From NCBI GenBank assembly GCA_018398575.1, contig JAGTXZ010000009.1, positions 186,001 through 250,000 on the forward strand: a stretch of DNA of 64,000 nucleotides. Reading direction: 5' to 3'. A program made the translations under genes and the position numbers. Below the pieces are notes generated by a model, which saw only the letters and a list, made by a program, of their open reading frames with translations, ran no database searches and was not told the DNA's origin. Shown piece by piece: positions 24,803 through 36,969 of the stretch. The stretch is from Ampelomyces quisqualis (taxonomy: Eukaryota; Ascomycota; Dothideomycetes; Pleosporales; Phaeosphaeriaceae). Each line of letters opens with the position of its first letter. The stretch's first letter is position 1.

Positions 24803-27800
24803 TAGTTTTACTACTTATAGACTAAGATTACGCTAGAGTTGCGAGCCTCTAACCTAGGATTTAGGCACTAATAGAAGAACTTATTTAATTAGATAGTAGA
24901 ACACCTTACTGCATACAATATAGAGCAGAAAAACAACCTTATACTAAGTATAACACTAGCTGCTGCTAGGTTGCCAATTAGGTTAGCCCTATAACAGAAT
25001 TTAGAGCTAAATTAGACTACTACTACTACTAGCGCTCTAACAAATTCTGCGCTAGTCTATTAGTCTATAATAGTGCGTCTTTCTACAAAGACTCCTAAGC
25101 TAGAACAACAGAAGACTTCTAGTAGTTGTTATAATTGTAGTAAGCTAAGACACTACTCTAGTAACTACACAAAGCCTTATGTGCGTTAGATTAAAGCTGT
25201 AAAAGTAAATAAGTATAAAGATGCTTAAGAGCAACCTAATTAAGAGGTGTATTATATAAGAAACAGAAGTGCCTAAGAAGACACTTCTCTCTAGGCCTAA
25301 GCTGTTACAATCTATTCTACTTTAACTTTTCTTATTTGTTTTGCAGTTCCTATTTCCTTATACCTATACTTCTTTACAACTAAGACCTTAGCTTACGCCT
25401 TAATACTCTTGTTAACACTAGTGCTTAAAGTTTCCTATTTTTAAATTTATAAATTGTCTTATCTGTTTCTAAAGCCTTGCAGCAACCTATCTAGAAGCTT
25501 CTCTTCTAGGTTTAGGTACGTAGCTTTAAGAATTAGATTACTTCTTTAGTTACTTAATATATTTAACTACACTTAAATATTAATAGCTAAAAGATTTTGA
25601 ACTATCTATTCCTTATCCTTAATCTTAGGTCTTAGGATTATATACTTAGCCTCTAATAGTTAAGACAATTTAAGATTCAATTAGACACAGATAGGTTACA
25701 GTTTATTTAGCTATCTAAGTACTCCTATTTATACAATTCTTTACCTTCTATTTCTACTGTTCTATATTAAGCTATAGTGCTAGCTACTGTCTATCTTAAT
25801 GTGCAATAACGCAACGCTCTATAAGAGAAAGAAGACTATTATATCTAAAATAGTCCTTACTATTTCTCTTCTTCTATTTATTGTATTAAGGGATGCTTAA
25901 AGCTCTTATTAGCCTAAAAAATCTTAGAGATCTCTTATACTTTAACTAAGCAAAACTGCTTAGAGTCTAAACCTTCTCTAACTACCTACATTACTCTTAT
26001 TTCTGCTAATACATTTTACTTTATTATAAAAAAGCTCTAGAACAAGTTCTTTACAACAAGCCTCTATAAGATTAACAGGATCCTTGCCTCTAAGGACAAC
26101 GCAGACAATTAAAGCTAATTAGATAAAAAATTACCTGCCTGTTACTCTTGGTATTAAGATATATTTAGCAAGTTAGCAGCTAATTAATTGCCTTCTTATT
26201 ATCTATACAATTACAAAATTATCCTTAAAGAACTATTACTAAATGCGTTTAGTCTTCTGTATAAGCAAAACCAAGAGGAGCTTAAAGCTACTAAGGCCTA
26301 TATTTAAGAACACCTTTAGAAGGGTTTTATTAAGGCTAGCTAAAGTCTTTTTACTTTACTTATCCTTTGTGTACGCAAACTAAATAGAGATATACGCATC
26401 TGTATAGACTACTAGAAGATTAACGCTCTTACGCGCAAGGACGTCTATCTAATCTCTTGCATTAATAAGCTGCTATTACGCTCCTCTAAAGCTAAGATCT
26501 TTACTAAGTTTAATATCTAGGCTGCTTTTAACAAAATTTGTATAGATCCTAACTCTAAAGAGTATACTACCTTTTAGACCTGTTACAGTACATATAAGTG
26601 TAAGGTTCTCTCTTTTAGCTTATACAATAGGCTAGCTACATATTAACGCTATATAAACAATATACTAATTAATTATCTTAACAATTTCTGCATTACGTAT
26701 CTTAATAACATCCTAATCTACTCTAAGAATATAAACTTACATTAAGAACACGTCTAAAAGGTCTTAGAGCGCCTACGTACTGCAGGACTCTAAGTAGATA
26801 TTTAGAAGAGTAAATTCTATGTAACCTGTACAAAGTATCTAAGTTACGTTTTAACAAACTAGGGCACTAAAGTTAACCCTAATAAGGTAGAAGCACTCTA
26901 AAACTAGGCTAAACCTACTATAGTTACTAGCGTTAAGTTATTTCTTAGTTTTGCTAGTTTCTATTAACAATTTGTTAAAGATTTCTTTTGTGTAGCTAAA
27001 CTAATTATAAAGCTTTAAAGTCTTGCTACACTATTTAATTAGACTACAGACTACTAACAGGCTTTTAATTAGATTAAAGCCTTACTTCTAGCTATTCCTA
27101 CACTATCTTATTTTTATTCTAAGTATAACATAAAGTTAAAAACTAACGCGTTAGATAGAGTAATAGCAGAAGTACTCTCTTAGAAGCACCCTAATAACAA
27201 GTAGTATCCTGTAGCCTTCTATAGTTACGCCCTATTTAAGGCTAAGCTTAATTAAGAAATATACAATAAAGAACTTTTTACTATTCTAAAAGCGTTTAAG
27301 AAGTAGAGAGCTAAACTTACCTCTATACAGAGTTAAATCTAGGTGTATTTAGATTACTACTCCTTAGAATACTTTATAACTACTAAAGTTTTTAATGCAC
27401 GTTAAGCACAATAGGCAGAAATTATTACTTTTTTTAATTTCTGCATTAAGTATACGCCTAGCAAGCTTAACAAGCAAGCTAATATTCTAAGCTAAAGAGA
27501 ACAGAACGTTAGTAAGGTTAAGGCTGCCTAACAAGACAACAGATCCTGTGTACTTCTAGGACCTAAACGCCTAAGCCCTTTAGTTAACTCTAAACTAGCT
27601 TAGAACTATGTCTGTAACTAGCTAGAGATTAATGTTTTAGCTATTTTAGTCTAATCTATTAGTGCCCCTCTAAATCTTAACTTGTTAGAACTAATTAAAG
27701 CTCTGCTAGCAGAGAATTGCTACTCCTTTAAGAAAGAACGCCTTACGCTACTATAGCTGTATTGTGTCTAAAAAAGACTACTACTATATTACTTACGCTT

Positions 27801-29255
27801 ATATGTACCTAGAGACTCTTCTTTGTGCACTTAACTAATTAGAAAGGCTTACAATTAGGTATTTACTACTTACCTAAGCGCTACAAAAACGTATTAGCTC
27901 TTAGCTTAGTAATATTATTAGAGAGGTATAGAGGCTATATACAAACGCTATGTACAAAACTGCGTTTCCTGTTAAAGATCCTATCTAAGACAGCTCTAAG
28001 CCTAAGGTTTCTTCTATCTATTACAAATTTCTAATAGGCCTATGCAGCATTTGTGTATAGATTTTAAGATATTTCTAATAGATTGTTATAGCTATAATTA
28101 AATTATAGTTGTTATTAATTACTTATCTAAGTAAGCTGTTTCTATTCCTTGCTACAAAATAATTAACGCTTAAGAAATAGCTTACTTGTTTATCTAATAA
28201 GTATACTAATTTAGCTACATGCTTAAAAGTATAGTATCTAACTATAGACTCTAGTTTGTGTCTTAATTCTAGTCTAAGTTCTATAAGATCTTAGGCGTGC
28301 AACTTAAGCTTTTTACAGCCTACTATAAACAAACTAATAGACAAACTAAGATTATAAACAAGTATATTAATTAACAATTAAGGCTGTTTATATTTTATTA
28401 CTAGAATAACTAGAGTAACCTCTTGCTAATAATTAATTAAGCCTAAGCTACGCTGCTACACTCTGTAATTAGTATAGCGCTGTACTAGCTTTTGTTTAGA
28501 TCTAAACTACAACAGAGCTAGGATTAAGTATTATCTTCTTTAAAACACAAAGATGTAAATGTTAAAGATGCCTTAAGCTTAGCTACCTGTATGCATAAAG
28601 CCTAGCGCACAGCTAAAGATAATATAGAGAAAGCATAGAAACAGATAGCTGCTAAGGTAAATAAACATTATTAACCTATTAATTAGGTAGTAAGTAACAA
28701 GGTTTACTTTTTAACTTAAACCCTATCTGTTACTTGCTTAAGTTGCAAACTTGCTAAATTGTAAGAAGGCCTCTTTAAAGTTCTAAAACAAGTTAGCTAT
28801 TTATTTTAACTAAAGCTACCTAAAGGTTCTAAGATCTATAATATGTTTGCTCTAGACGTCTTCTGCAAAGACTCTAATAACCTCTTACCTAGTTAGCTAA
28901 GCCTAAACCTATCTAGCATTCTAATTTAAGGCGTTAAAGAATAGAAAGTTAAAGAGATTCTAGCTAGTAAGCTGTACTGCTCTATCCTAAAGTATTGCGT
29001 AAAATAGGTAGGCTATAACTCTAACTTTACTTAGTACAACGCCTTAAACTTTATAGGCGCTCTACACATGTTATAAGTATTCTATAAACGCTATCTAAAA
29101 CAGCTAGGACCTCTATAAGCGTTAGCTAAGTAGATTATAGCATAAGAAAAAGAAGTTAAAGATCTTACAGCATTACAAGACAATTATATTAGAGAAATTA
29201 AACTTAATATTGCAACTACTACACTAGTAAGTAACAGCTATTAATAATAAGAGTC

Positions 29256-29846
29256 TTACTCTTCTATTAGATCTAATAGCAGACTATTACTACTACTAGT
29301 AGGATGTTCTTAACTGTCTAAATCCCTAGGTACAGACACTAACGTATTACCTAGTTGTCTTCTATTCTAGCTCTGCCTGCTGTAAGTACTTACCTTCTGC
29401 TCTGCTGCTGCCTAAAATGTTACTACTTGCGCCTTCTCTTACTCTGCTAACTAATTAGCCCTTAATGCTATTATAATATCTACTAGCTAAGCAACTACAC
29501 TAGTTAGCCTAGCTGTACTCTTCTTAAGTAACCTAACCTTTTTAGCTATTGCTCTAACCTCTTTAGCTAGCTCTTCTCTTTAGTAATAAGCGCTAACTAA
29601 CAAGTTAGCGTTATTTATATTAGCTACTTGTGCAGTGCTTACTTATATAACAGCAGCTAACTAAAACGCTACCTTCTTAACAGTAGCCTTTTGCTCTAAC
29701 ACTACTTTGTTAGACTTATCTCTATCTAAGGTAGTAAACCTATAGTTAAGGGCCTTAAAAAGGCTATTATACTCTTAGCCTGTATATAGAGAAACTAGGC
29801 AATACTTCTTATTTAAGAGTATGCAATAAGTACACTTCTTAGACAT
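29256..29846 (-). pseudogene. antisense ORF remnant of Gypsy C
   Basis: Opposite to pol, between integrase and the 3' LTR, a frame starts at ATG 29,846 with MSKKCTYCILLNKKYC (a C-x2-C then C arrangement) and continues for about 590 bp as a Lys/Glu/Ala-rich, probably helical region, stopping at 29,256. All inner stops are TAG or TAA at places where Gln or Trp would fit. Position, orientation and layout match the antisense frames of B1 and B2, although the sequence is not closely similar. Function unknown. Confidence 0.55.
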
Positions 29847-30288
29847 ATCTAAATAGAATCTAAACTTAATATTAAAATAGCTGCAGGCAAAAGCCCTTGC
29901 AGCCTGCAGGTAAACAACCTAATAGGCTAGAGAATAAGCTTTAGAAGGAACAGGAATAGGTATTATATATATCTGCAGAAACAATTAGCTAACAATTAAA
30001 TTAGGAGAGCAGTTAGATAGCTGTAGGTATATAAATGTATAGGAGGAGAGTATAGAGAAGTAGTATACTAGAGAGCTAGCCTTATATATATACTTAAAAA
30101 GCTTAAGGTAAAGTTAAGAACTTTAAACGCGCTAGCGCGCAGATTAAAATAATAACAAATAGCTATATTACGTTATTTTAAAATAAACTTAAGGTAAATG
30201 TAAGTTTATAACAATTTAGAAAGGTATCTAAAACAATACTAATACAGACCTAATTAATAGAGACTATTAATTTTAAGAAGAGAGGTAA

Positions 30289-30587
30289 TATAACAAGCAC
30301 ATGCAAACATATATTACATCTAATACCTTATAAAGGCTTAGTAACAAATTATGTAGGAAGCTAGCAGATTAGAACTAAAAGCGCTTTAACAGCGCTTTAA
30401 CTTAGCTACTACGCCTACTATAAATATAAGCCTATAGCATAGATAGAAGATAAGTTTCTCTTGTTCTTTTGTACAAGACCTATAGGTATATAGCTAATCT
30501 AGAATCTCTAATACAACACGCACTTCTATATGCCTCTAATACGTATCTAATTTAATCTTAATAGCTGTACCTACCTGCGTTGTTACA
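30289..30587 (+). repeat. 3' LTR of Gypsy C
   Basis: 299 bp, equal in length to the 5' copy, with only scattered transitions between them. It ends GCGTTGTTACA and is followed directly by the duplicated target AGAGG and then Tc1/mariner transposase sequence. Confidence 0.92.
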
Positions 30588-30990
30588 AGAGGATTATTCT
30601 ACTAGTTAAAGAATAGATAAGGATAAAAGGTAACCTTGCCTTTATGCAGGATAGGGTACTTAGCTATTTAGCTTATTACACTATTAGTAAGCTAAGGGAG
30701 CGTAAGATTAATCCTATCTTCTAGCCTGCATATTTACCTAATCTTAATCCTATTAAGCACGTGTAGAATCAGATAAAAGACTAGATCAAGCTCTACTACC
30801 TAGATCTTTTATCTAAAAAACAGCGTACATACAATTAACTTTGTGTGATTGTAAAGGAAGCTTGGGATGCTATTACACCTGAATACCTTACCTCCCTAGT
30901 AAATAGTATAAGAGAGAGGTGCCAGGCTGTAACAGATGCCAAAGGTGGCCACACAAAATACTGAATACAGCCATATTACTCATAAAAAAC
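30588..30990 (+). mobile_element. Tc1/mariner-type DNA transposon, 3' end
   Basis: The host element into which Gypsy B1 and Gypsy C inserted. Only 15 bp (16,550-16,564) remain between the B1 and C LTRs, and the 3' end of the transposase is here. Its right terminal repeat is not certain; the mutated, AT-rich texture ends near 30,850 and unique GC-rich DNA begins by about 31,000. Confidence 0.75.
30593..30964 (+). pseudogene. Tc1/mariner DDE transposase, C-terminal part
   Basis: The frame shows MQD (first catalytic Asp kept), then P-A-Y-L-P-N-L-N-P-I-K-H-V followed by a stop and NQIK at about 30,735-30,775. In this family that block reads S-P-D-L-N-P-I-E-H-x-W, so the second catalytic Asp is now Asn and the Glu is Lys, both G-to-A changes. 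After 30,840 the frame runs open and intact (KEAWDAITPEYL, then the end GGHTKY and TGA at 30,962-30,964). The protein is a C-terminal fragment only; its N-terminal half must lie left of the window beyond Gypsy B1. Confidence 0.85.
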
Positions 30991-33900
30991 GCTCCTATCT
31001 GAACTTGGTTTAGCTGCAATCAATCTCCGGAGCCAGGACCCCTTGCTCCTCGCCCCACCCACAATACTTATGCCGGATACCACAGTAAAAGGAGATCGCC
31101 GCGCATGTACCCGCGGTAGGCGAGCGTCACTCACAGGGAATAGTGCAGCCCAAATAAGGGATGGTGATACAGTGAAGCGAGAAGGGCGGGGCACCGGCCT
31201 TGGAATGCATTGCGGCAATCATGCGGGCCTTCCGTCACCGAATCACCTCGCATACGCACCGGAGACGGCATCGGCGTCGCAAGGAAAATTTAGGTTGTTG
31301 ATCAGTGGGAGAGAGACCTGACGCCATTGCATCCTCGGGCAGCACAAGCCCACCGACGGTCAATCACCAAATATACGTAAAGCATGCGCACCCACACACA
31401 GGATACGGCGATGCGTCGCATTTTAGCGCCATGCACGCTGTCCCGGAGAGTGTGTCGCAGAGAGGAGGAGGGGTGTAGTTGAGAAGATAAAACAAGCCGT
31501 AGAAGCCTACGGAGTAAGCATGTCCCTGATTCCGGTCGCGAGACGAAACGTTGGATTGCCTGTACTATGTATACGAATGACGAGGAAAGAAAGGGCCTGT
31601 CCTGCCAGTCCGGGAGGACCACACGAGTGCCCAGACCAGATACAAATTGCCGTGCATGCATGGCAAGCATTATCCTCAGCTGTCGCGTAACATTCGGATA
31701 TGCAGAAAGTGAGGGGTCCGCGCGATAGAGTTGTAGCCGAAACCTGATGTGTGTAGTCAGCAGATTCCAGGATGCTGGAAATACGCTGCTGGCTCTCGAC
31801 ACTGATTGTGCATCGCTGGGGGATTGTCGTTGAGATGCGAACCTGGGAAGACGCGGTGGCACCAGGCTAGGAGGGTCGAGTGTTGGTGACGATGTTTCTG
31901 GCGGCGGTGCGTTAACGTGGCCGCTGCGTGTGGGAGTTGCGTGGAGCTGGGCATCATGCTTTACTAATGCTCCGCAGCATTGTTGGCAAACTACTCCGTA
32001 CAGTACATACCTACCAGGTGGCGGGATCGAAGCAGCCGCTCTGACACGATGAAACGATGCGACGAACTGTCGGCGCGTTTCGCGTCCTGCCGATTGGCCA
32101 CGGCGCAGCGCACAGCCCACATGCAAGCCTCGGCCCCGCGGTCAGCTGACTTGGGCGCCCGCCAGTCCCGTTCCGGACGCCTTCGCCGTGGCGGCGCACG
32201 GCACTGATGACGCGCAGGCCTCAAGCACAGCCTGTGGGCTGTGGCGCGAGCGCGAAGTTCACAAGCAAGGTTTCACGTGGCGGCGGTTCGAATGACCGAC
32301 CCCAGTCCCGCAGAGGCTTTGGGTGGCTTGTTCTAGCGGCCGGTCTGTTGTTCTTTTCCAGTCACGCTTCGGTGGGGAGTCGGAGACGAGTCCATGCTGC
32401 GAGTGCTACAACACTGCGTATGCAGCGTCAGCCTGGACTCCTGGACTCTGGAGGTGGCGGCCGGGCAGGGTCGGATAGAGTGCGACACGAGTCTTTTACC
32501 GCCAACGCGGGAGTGGAGGAGACTGCGCCAGTCGGCGGCGCGCCCAGGCGAGCTAAGCAGAGCACCGGAAGCTTCAGTGATGCGAGATGCTATCGCTGAT
32601 CATTTCCTAGGCCCGGCCTCGTGCGCCCCCGTGTCACCACCACTGCAGCGGCCTTTGTCCCGTCAAGCGCGGCAAGGCGCCGTTTGCCTTGTGCCCAGCC
32701 CTCTGGCAGCCCTTCTGCAGCTGAGTGCTCACGGCGCTGTGCCGTGCTGCTATCCGCATGGCTGCATGCCCCTTTTCGCGAGCGTTACATGAGGTAATGA
32801 GGCCCCGCGTCTGGTCCTCTGTTGATCACGTGGAAACAAGCAACGAATGGGGTCAGACAATGTCCTGTGATGTCCGTCGCCCAAGGCAAGGAGCAGACGC
32901 AGTGCCTTGGTTCCCCAGCCTGGAGCAGGCGTCGACGCGACGCGGTGCAGGATTCGCAGCACGATCAAACTACTCCGAATCCTCCGTACTTGGAATCTCC
33001 AGCCTCTGCAATCATTAGCAGCAGCATCTGGCAAAGTGCGGCTGCTGGAATGCAGGACCGACTCGCGAGGTTTTAGCGCCAAGGCTGGCAATCTGCTGTC
33101 AACGGGTCGCACCAGGCGGGCTGATCCCAGTTGGTGGCTTGCGCTACAGCCTACGGGCCCGATGGATTCTCAACCCCATGGACAAAGCGCTCTACTCGGC
33201 CGTCAAGAATGTAATTTACGCCGTTCGCCCTGCAGCAGCGCAACGCTTCGCATGGCCATTGCTGGCCAGGCATGCATTGTACAGTAGCTGGTAGGAGGAT
33301 GAACAGCGGCTTCGGCGTAGGGAGGCTGGCGCCATTTCAGGTGCGCCTTTCTTCCCCGGATGGCCCGGCGGGTACAGAGTCATGAAAGCTGCAACCCGCA
33401 CAGTGCTAAACACCCCGAGCCAGCGGCGTCAGGCATGTGGTGGCTGTTTGCGCGGTCCATGGATGCTGCAGGCGCTAGGCCAGCCATCAGCCTGTGCAGG
33501 GAACCCTCGCCCACCTACCCGTACGTTTGGCGATGATGGGGCATCAGGTCTTGGCGTGCTTGGCTCTGGGTTAGGTATCATCACAAGCAGCGTTGGTGGA
33601 CATGACCGACCGCCCTGCCCCTTCGGCCTCTTCGTCCCTCGCTCGCGTCTGGTGTGTCTCCGCTCCCACTCCCTCCACACCCTGCCCTGAATCTCAACCT
33701 TCTATCACCACGCCCGGCCGACATACCAGCCGTATCATTGTCGCATTACAGACACTCCGTCTGTTCGTGCTTGGGTCTACCTTCTCGGTGTTCCTCCGCG
33801 CCCTGCTGTCGTTCTCCGCGTTTGCTCCCCACGCATAGCCCAACACGTCCCAGCACGCTCGCGAGCACCACTTGCGCCGCCCTACAGTTAGCCACCCCTC

Positions 33901-34050
33901 CATGTGCATTCCAGAAATCACATCTGAGCTGACTTGCCCTCTAGTATCTTTATCGTCGGCTAGGCCTGGCCGTTCCGCGATCAACTCTCGCGTCAACCAG
34001 CCTGTCGCGTGTAGCCTATTCTACTTGCATCTGCATTGCAGCCCGCGGCG
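30991..34050. other. GC-rich gene-free region between the transposon block and Cyc8
   Basis: About 3 kb with normal base composition and no reading frame I can tie to a protein family. A 274-codon minus-strand frame (31,302-32,126) lacks any recognisable domain and I do not call it a gene. From about 33,600 to 34,050 the sequence is pyrimidine-rich (CTCCCTCC-type runs), as is common in promoters and 5' leaders of filamentous fungi, and probably serves the Cyc8 gene. A copy of the word TACTCCGTAC lies at 31,992-32,001. Confidence 0.6.
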
Positions 34051-36969
34051 ATGGCTACCCACCAGCAGCCCTCGCCAACCACGGGCCTGCCTCCCCATCA
34101 TGGCGGCCCACACCCAGCGCACGCGCAAGTCAACGGCCATGCACCCCATGCCACCCAGCCTAAGACGCCTTCGCAGTATCTGGCACAGTTGACTGAAGCC
34201 GTCTGGAATCAGTGCGGTATGTGTCCCGCAATAATTATACGCCTCACACATCAGCCAACTAACCTACTCAGGCCACCTCTCCGAGCAAATGAACGACATC
34301 GACGCCGCTATGCAGTGCTACGAACAGGCCCTAAAGTTCAACCAGTGGTCTGTGCCTGCCATGGTAGGCATCGCATGTATCTTGCGCACAAAGGATGCTT
34401 TTCCTCAAGCCGTCGAGTATCTGCGCATTATCCTCAAAGTTGAGCCCGCCAATGGCGACGTCTGGGGCAGCCTTGGTAAGTTGCGACCATCGAGCCCCGC
34501 GAGACTGAATCCTCATATGCCTAGGTCATTGCTACTTGATGATGGATGACCTGCAGCAAGCCTACTCTGCTTACCAACAAGCACTTTACCATCTGTCTGA
34601 TCCAAAAGTATACATTTCCCAGAGCACTCCACGTCAATAGCAAGCTGACCATGCATAGGAACCTAAGCTTTGGTACGGAATAGGTATCCTCTACGATCGA
34701 TATGGTTCGCTCGAGCATGCCGAAGAGGCCTTCTCCCAAGTCATGCGCATGGAGCCAAACTTCGAGAAGGCCAATGAAATCTACTTCCGTCTTGGCATAA
34801 TCTACAAACAACAGCAGAAGTTCAATCAGAGTCTTGATGTAAGTAAACGCGGATTCGTAGACCCACGGCAACTAACATCACTCCAGTGCTTCAAGTACAT
34901 CGTCACTAATCCACCTCGTCCACTGACAGAAGAGGACATCTGGTTCCAGGTCGGTCACGTCTACGAGCAACAGAAAGAGGTACGTGTGACCAAACCAATT
35001 TCGCGACCTTTGCTCATAATCTGCAGTTCGAAGCAGCCAAGGGTGCATACCGTCGGGTGCTTGACCGCGATCCCAACCACGCCAAGGTCCTCCAGCAACT
35101 GGGCTGGCTGCACCACCAGCAGAGCACCACCTACACCAGCCAGGAACAGGCTATTGAATACCTTGAGAAGTCAGTGGCTTCAGGTGAGTCTTGTAACCCA
35201 CTGCTAGATCATGCGCATGTGTCTAATCTTAACTTAGACCAAACCGACGCACAGAGCTGGTACTTGCTTGGCCGGTGTTACATGTCACAGCAAAAGTATC
35301 CCAAAGCCTACGAAGCTTATCAACAAGCCGTTTATCGTGACGGGCGCAACCCAACGTTCTGGTGCAGCATAGGGGTACTGTACTACCAGATTAACCAATA
35401 TCGTGATGCGCTTGACGCGTACTCCCGAGCTATCCGTCTAAATCCCAACATCTCAGAAGTTTGGTACGACCTCGGTACCTTGGTGAGTACCATTTGAATC
35501 CTCCGCCCTCGACAAGTACGCTAATCATGGCCCAGTACGAGTCTTGCAACAATCAGACCGCTGATGCGCTCGACGCCTATCAACGTGCAGCGGACCTGGA
35601 TCCTTCCAACGTGCACATCAAGGCTCGGCTCCAGCTTCTACAAAATGGCCAGTCGTCTGCGGCTGCTCCGAACGGCGCAGTCCCAGCACCTCGAGACATC
35701 CACCCGCAAGCATACCAGCCTGCATCGGTCCACGGTCCCGCCGCTCCCCAATGGGGCAATCCTCAACCTCAACAGCCGCCTCAGGGCCCGGCTCCGCCTG
35801 CTCTGAATGGTGCTGGATGGGACCGACCTTTGGCCCAGATCCGCGATCCTGGTCTGCCACCCCAGCATTTGAACCCTTACGAGCAACGTGATGGTATTCG
35901 CCCACAAACTCAGCATGCCCCCCAAAGGCCTGTCAGCCCAAGACAAGAAGGTCCCAGGACATATGGCGAGCCTCCGCGCCCTCCCACCAACGGTCCAGGT
36001 CCCTCTGGCCCCGCTGGCCCTCCCCCTCCGGGACCTGGGTCGATGCGCCGTGGCATGTCGCCCTCGCCAAAGACTCACCACGTTGCCCCGAGCCCTTATC
36101 ACGCGCCTCCACCACAGCTTACTCCACAGCCTGTTCAAGCACAACCTCCCCACCTTCAACAAGCACCTCAGCCTAACCGCATCTCTAATCCCAACTATGG
36201 TCCTCATCACGCTGGCAGCGTGCCACCACCACCTCCACCGCCGCCTACTGGGCTGACAGGTCCATCGAATCAGGGCCCAGGGCAAGGACCCTCTCTACCC
36301 TTTGGGCGTCCAGCCAGTCCACCGCCTGAGGTTCGACCGATTGTCGAGAACCGCCCAAGCTCCCCTCGCAATGACTATCAGGGCCCGTATCGGCACCACC
36401 CTGACTCTTCTGCGAACAGCGGTATTGCTAATGGTGCACCTCCTCCGGCATCTGCCAAGGTGGCTGCGGAAGCTGCCGCACGCGATCGTGACGATCGTCC
36501 CCTCACCGCACCCCCTAAACGTCACCGTGAGTGGGAGGACAGCGACCACGCGAACTCCAAGCCCCCTGCCAATGATGAGAAGCGTCAAAAGCTCGAGGAG
36601 CCGCACAGCCGCCGCCCAACACCTCCGCACCCTGTGCCGTCCCCTCAGGTTCCTCGTCCCAGCCCGCATACAACCCTGGATGCGCGACAGTTCAACGATG
36701 GGTATCACCCTTCAGAAGCTGCTCATCACCCCCCTTCGCTGCCGTCCATGACGGCGGCGCCACCACCGCCACGCATGTCGGAAACCCCTAAGCAGGAAAG
36801 GCCTGAGCAACACGAGCCGGCCGCGCGCCAAATGGAGGTCGACGAGAACTACGACGACGAAGGAGATGATGTGAAGATGACTACGTCTACATCTGAGCGC
36901 GGCAGTCCACGCAACGCTCCTGTTAACGGGACGTCTCACGCACCTACGCCAGTCGAGCAGAAGTCGTAG
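34051..36969 (+). CDS. Cyc8/Ssn6-type TPR general transcriptional corepressor
   Basis: Eight exons: 34051-34216, 34272-34475, 34525-34607, 34659-34838, 34887-34979, 35027-35183, 35238-35482, 35536-36969, all with GT-AG introns of 47-55 nt and consistent phase, giving 853 residues. Residues about 30-410 are tandem tetratricopeptide repeats (for example AMQCYEQALKFN, YEAYQQAVYRDGRNPTF, ALDAYQRAADLDPSN). The remaining 440 residues are rich in Pro, Gln, Ser and charged residues and look disordered. In yeast and Aspergillus this protein pairs with a Tup1-type WD40 protein (RcoA) and is recruited by DNA-bound repressors in the nucleus; the TPR block is the docking part. The start was set at ATG 34,051, the first in-frame ATG; an upstream TTG at 34,036 is not a plausible start. 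The next gene follows on the same strand after about 770 bp. No sign of damage. Confidence 0.93.

Larger units (their letters stand above)
16870..29230 (+). pseudogene. gag-pol remnant of Gypsy C (split by B2)
   Basis: The gag part runs from about 16,870 to 17,903 and continues after B2 at 24,808. A CCHC zinc knuckle at 25,137-25,178 reads C-Y-N-C-S-K-L-R-H-Y-S-S-N-Y; the last Cys is now Tyr (TGC to TAC). The RT at about 26,230-27,000 shows the palm motif NRLATY and YLNNILIYSKN in place of the catalytic DD box. RNase H ends near IKYTPSKLNKQANILS (about 27,450). Integrase remnants run from about 27,700 to 29,200. The gag frame is cut exactly at the B2 target duplication. Confidence 0.8.
16565..30587 (+). 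mobile_element. Ty3/Gypsy element C, complete but interrupted by Gypsy B2
   Basis: Bounded by 299-bp LTRs (16,565-16,863 and 30,289-30,587) and by the 5-bp direct repeat AGAGG (16,560-16,564 and 30,588-30,592), a Gypsy-type target duplication. Removing the nested B2 (6,899 bp) and one copy of its target duplication leaves about 7.1 kb. Order on the plus strand: LTR, gag (split at 17,903), CCHC knuckle, protease region, RT, RNase H, integrase, an antisense ORF, LTR. Strongly RIP-mutated. Confidence 0.9.

Noticed and set aside
31302..32126. 274-codon minus-strand open frame
   Set aside because: Arg/Ser/Pro-rich without domain, signal or intron structure; overlapping frames on both strands are also open because the region is GC-rich.
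32280..32300. GGTTCGAAT as a tRNA B-box
   Set aside because: No A-box or acceptor-stem pairing at the proper distances; no tRNA gene was found in the window.
35638..36285. 215-codon minus-strand frame
   Set aside because: Shadow of the Pro/Gln-rich C-terminal exon of the Cyc8 gene.
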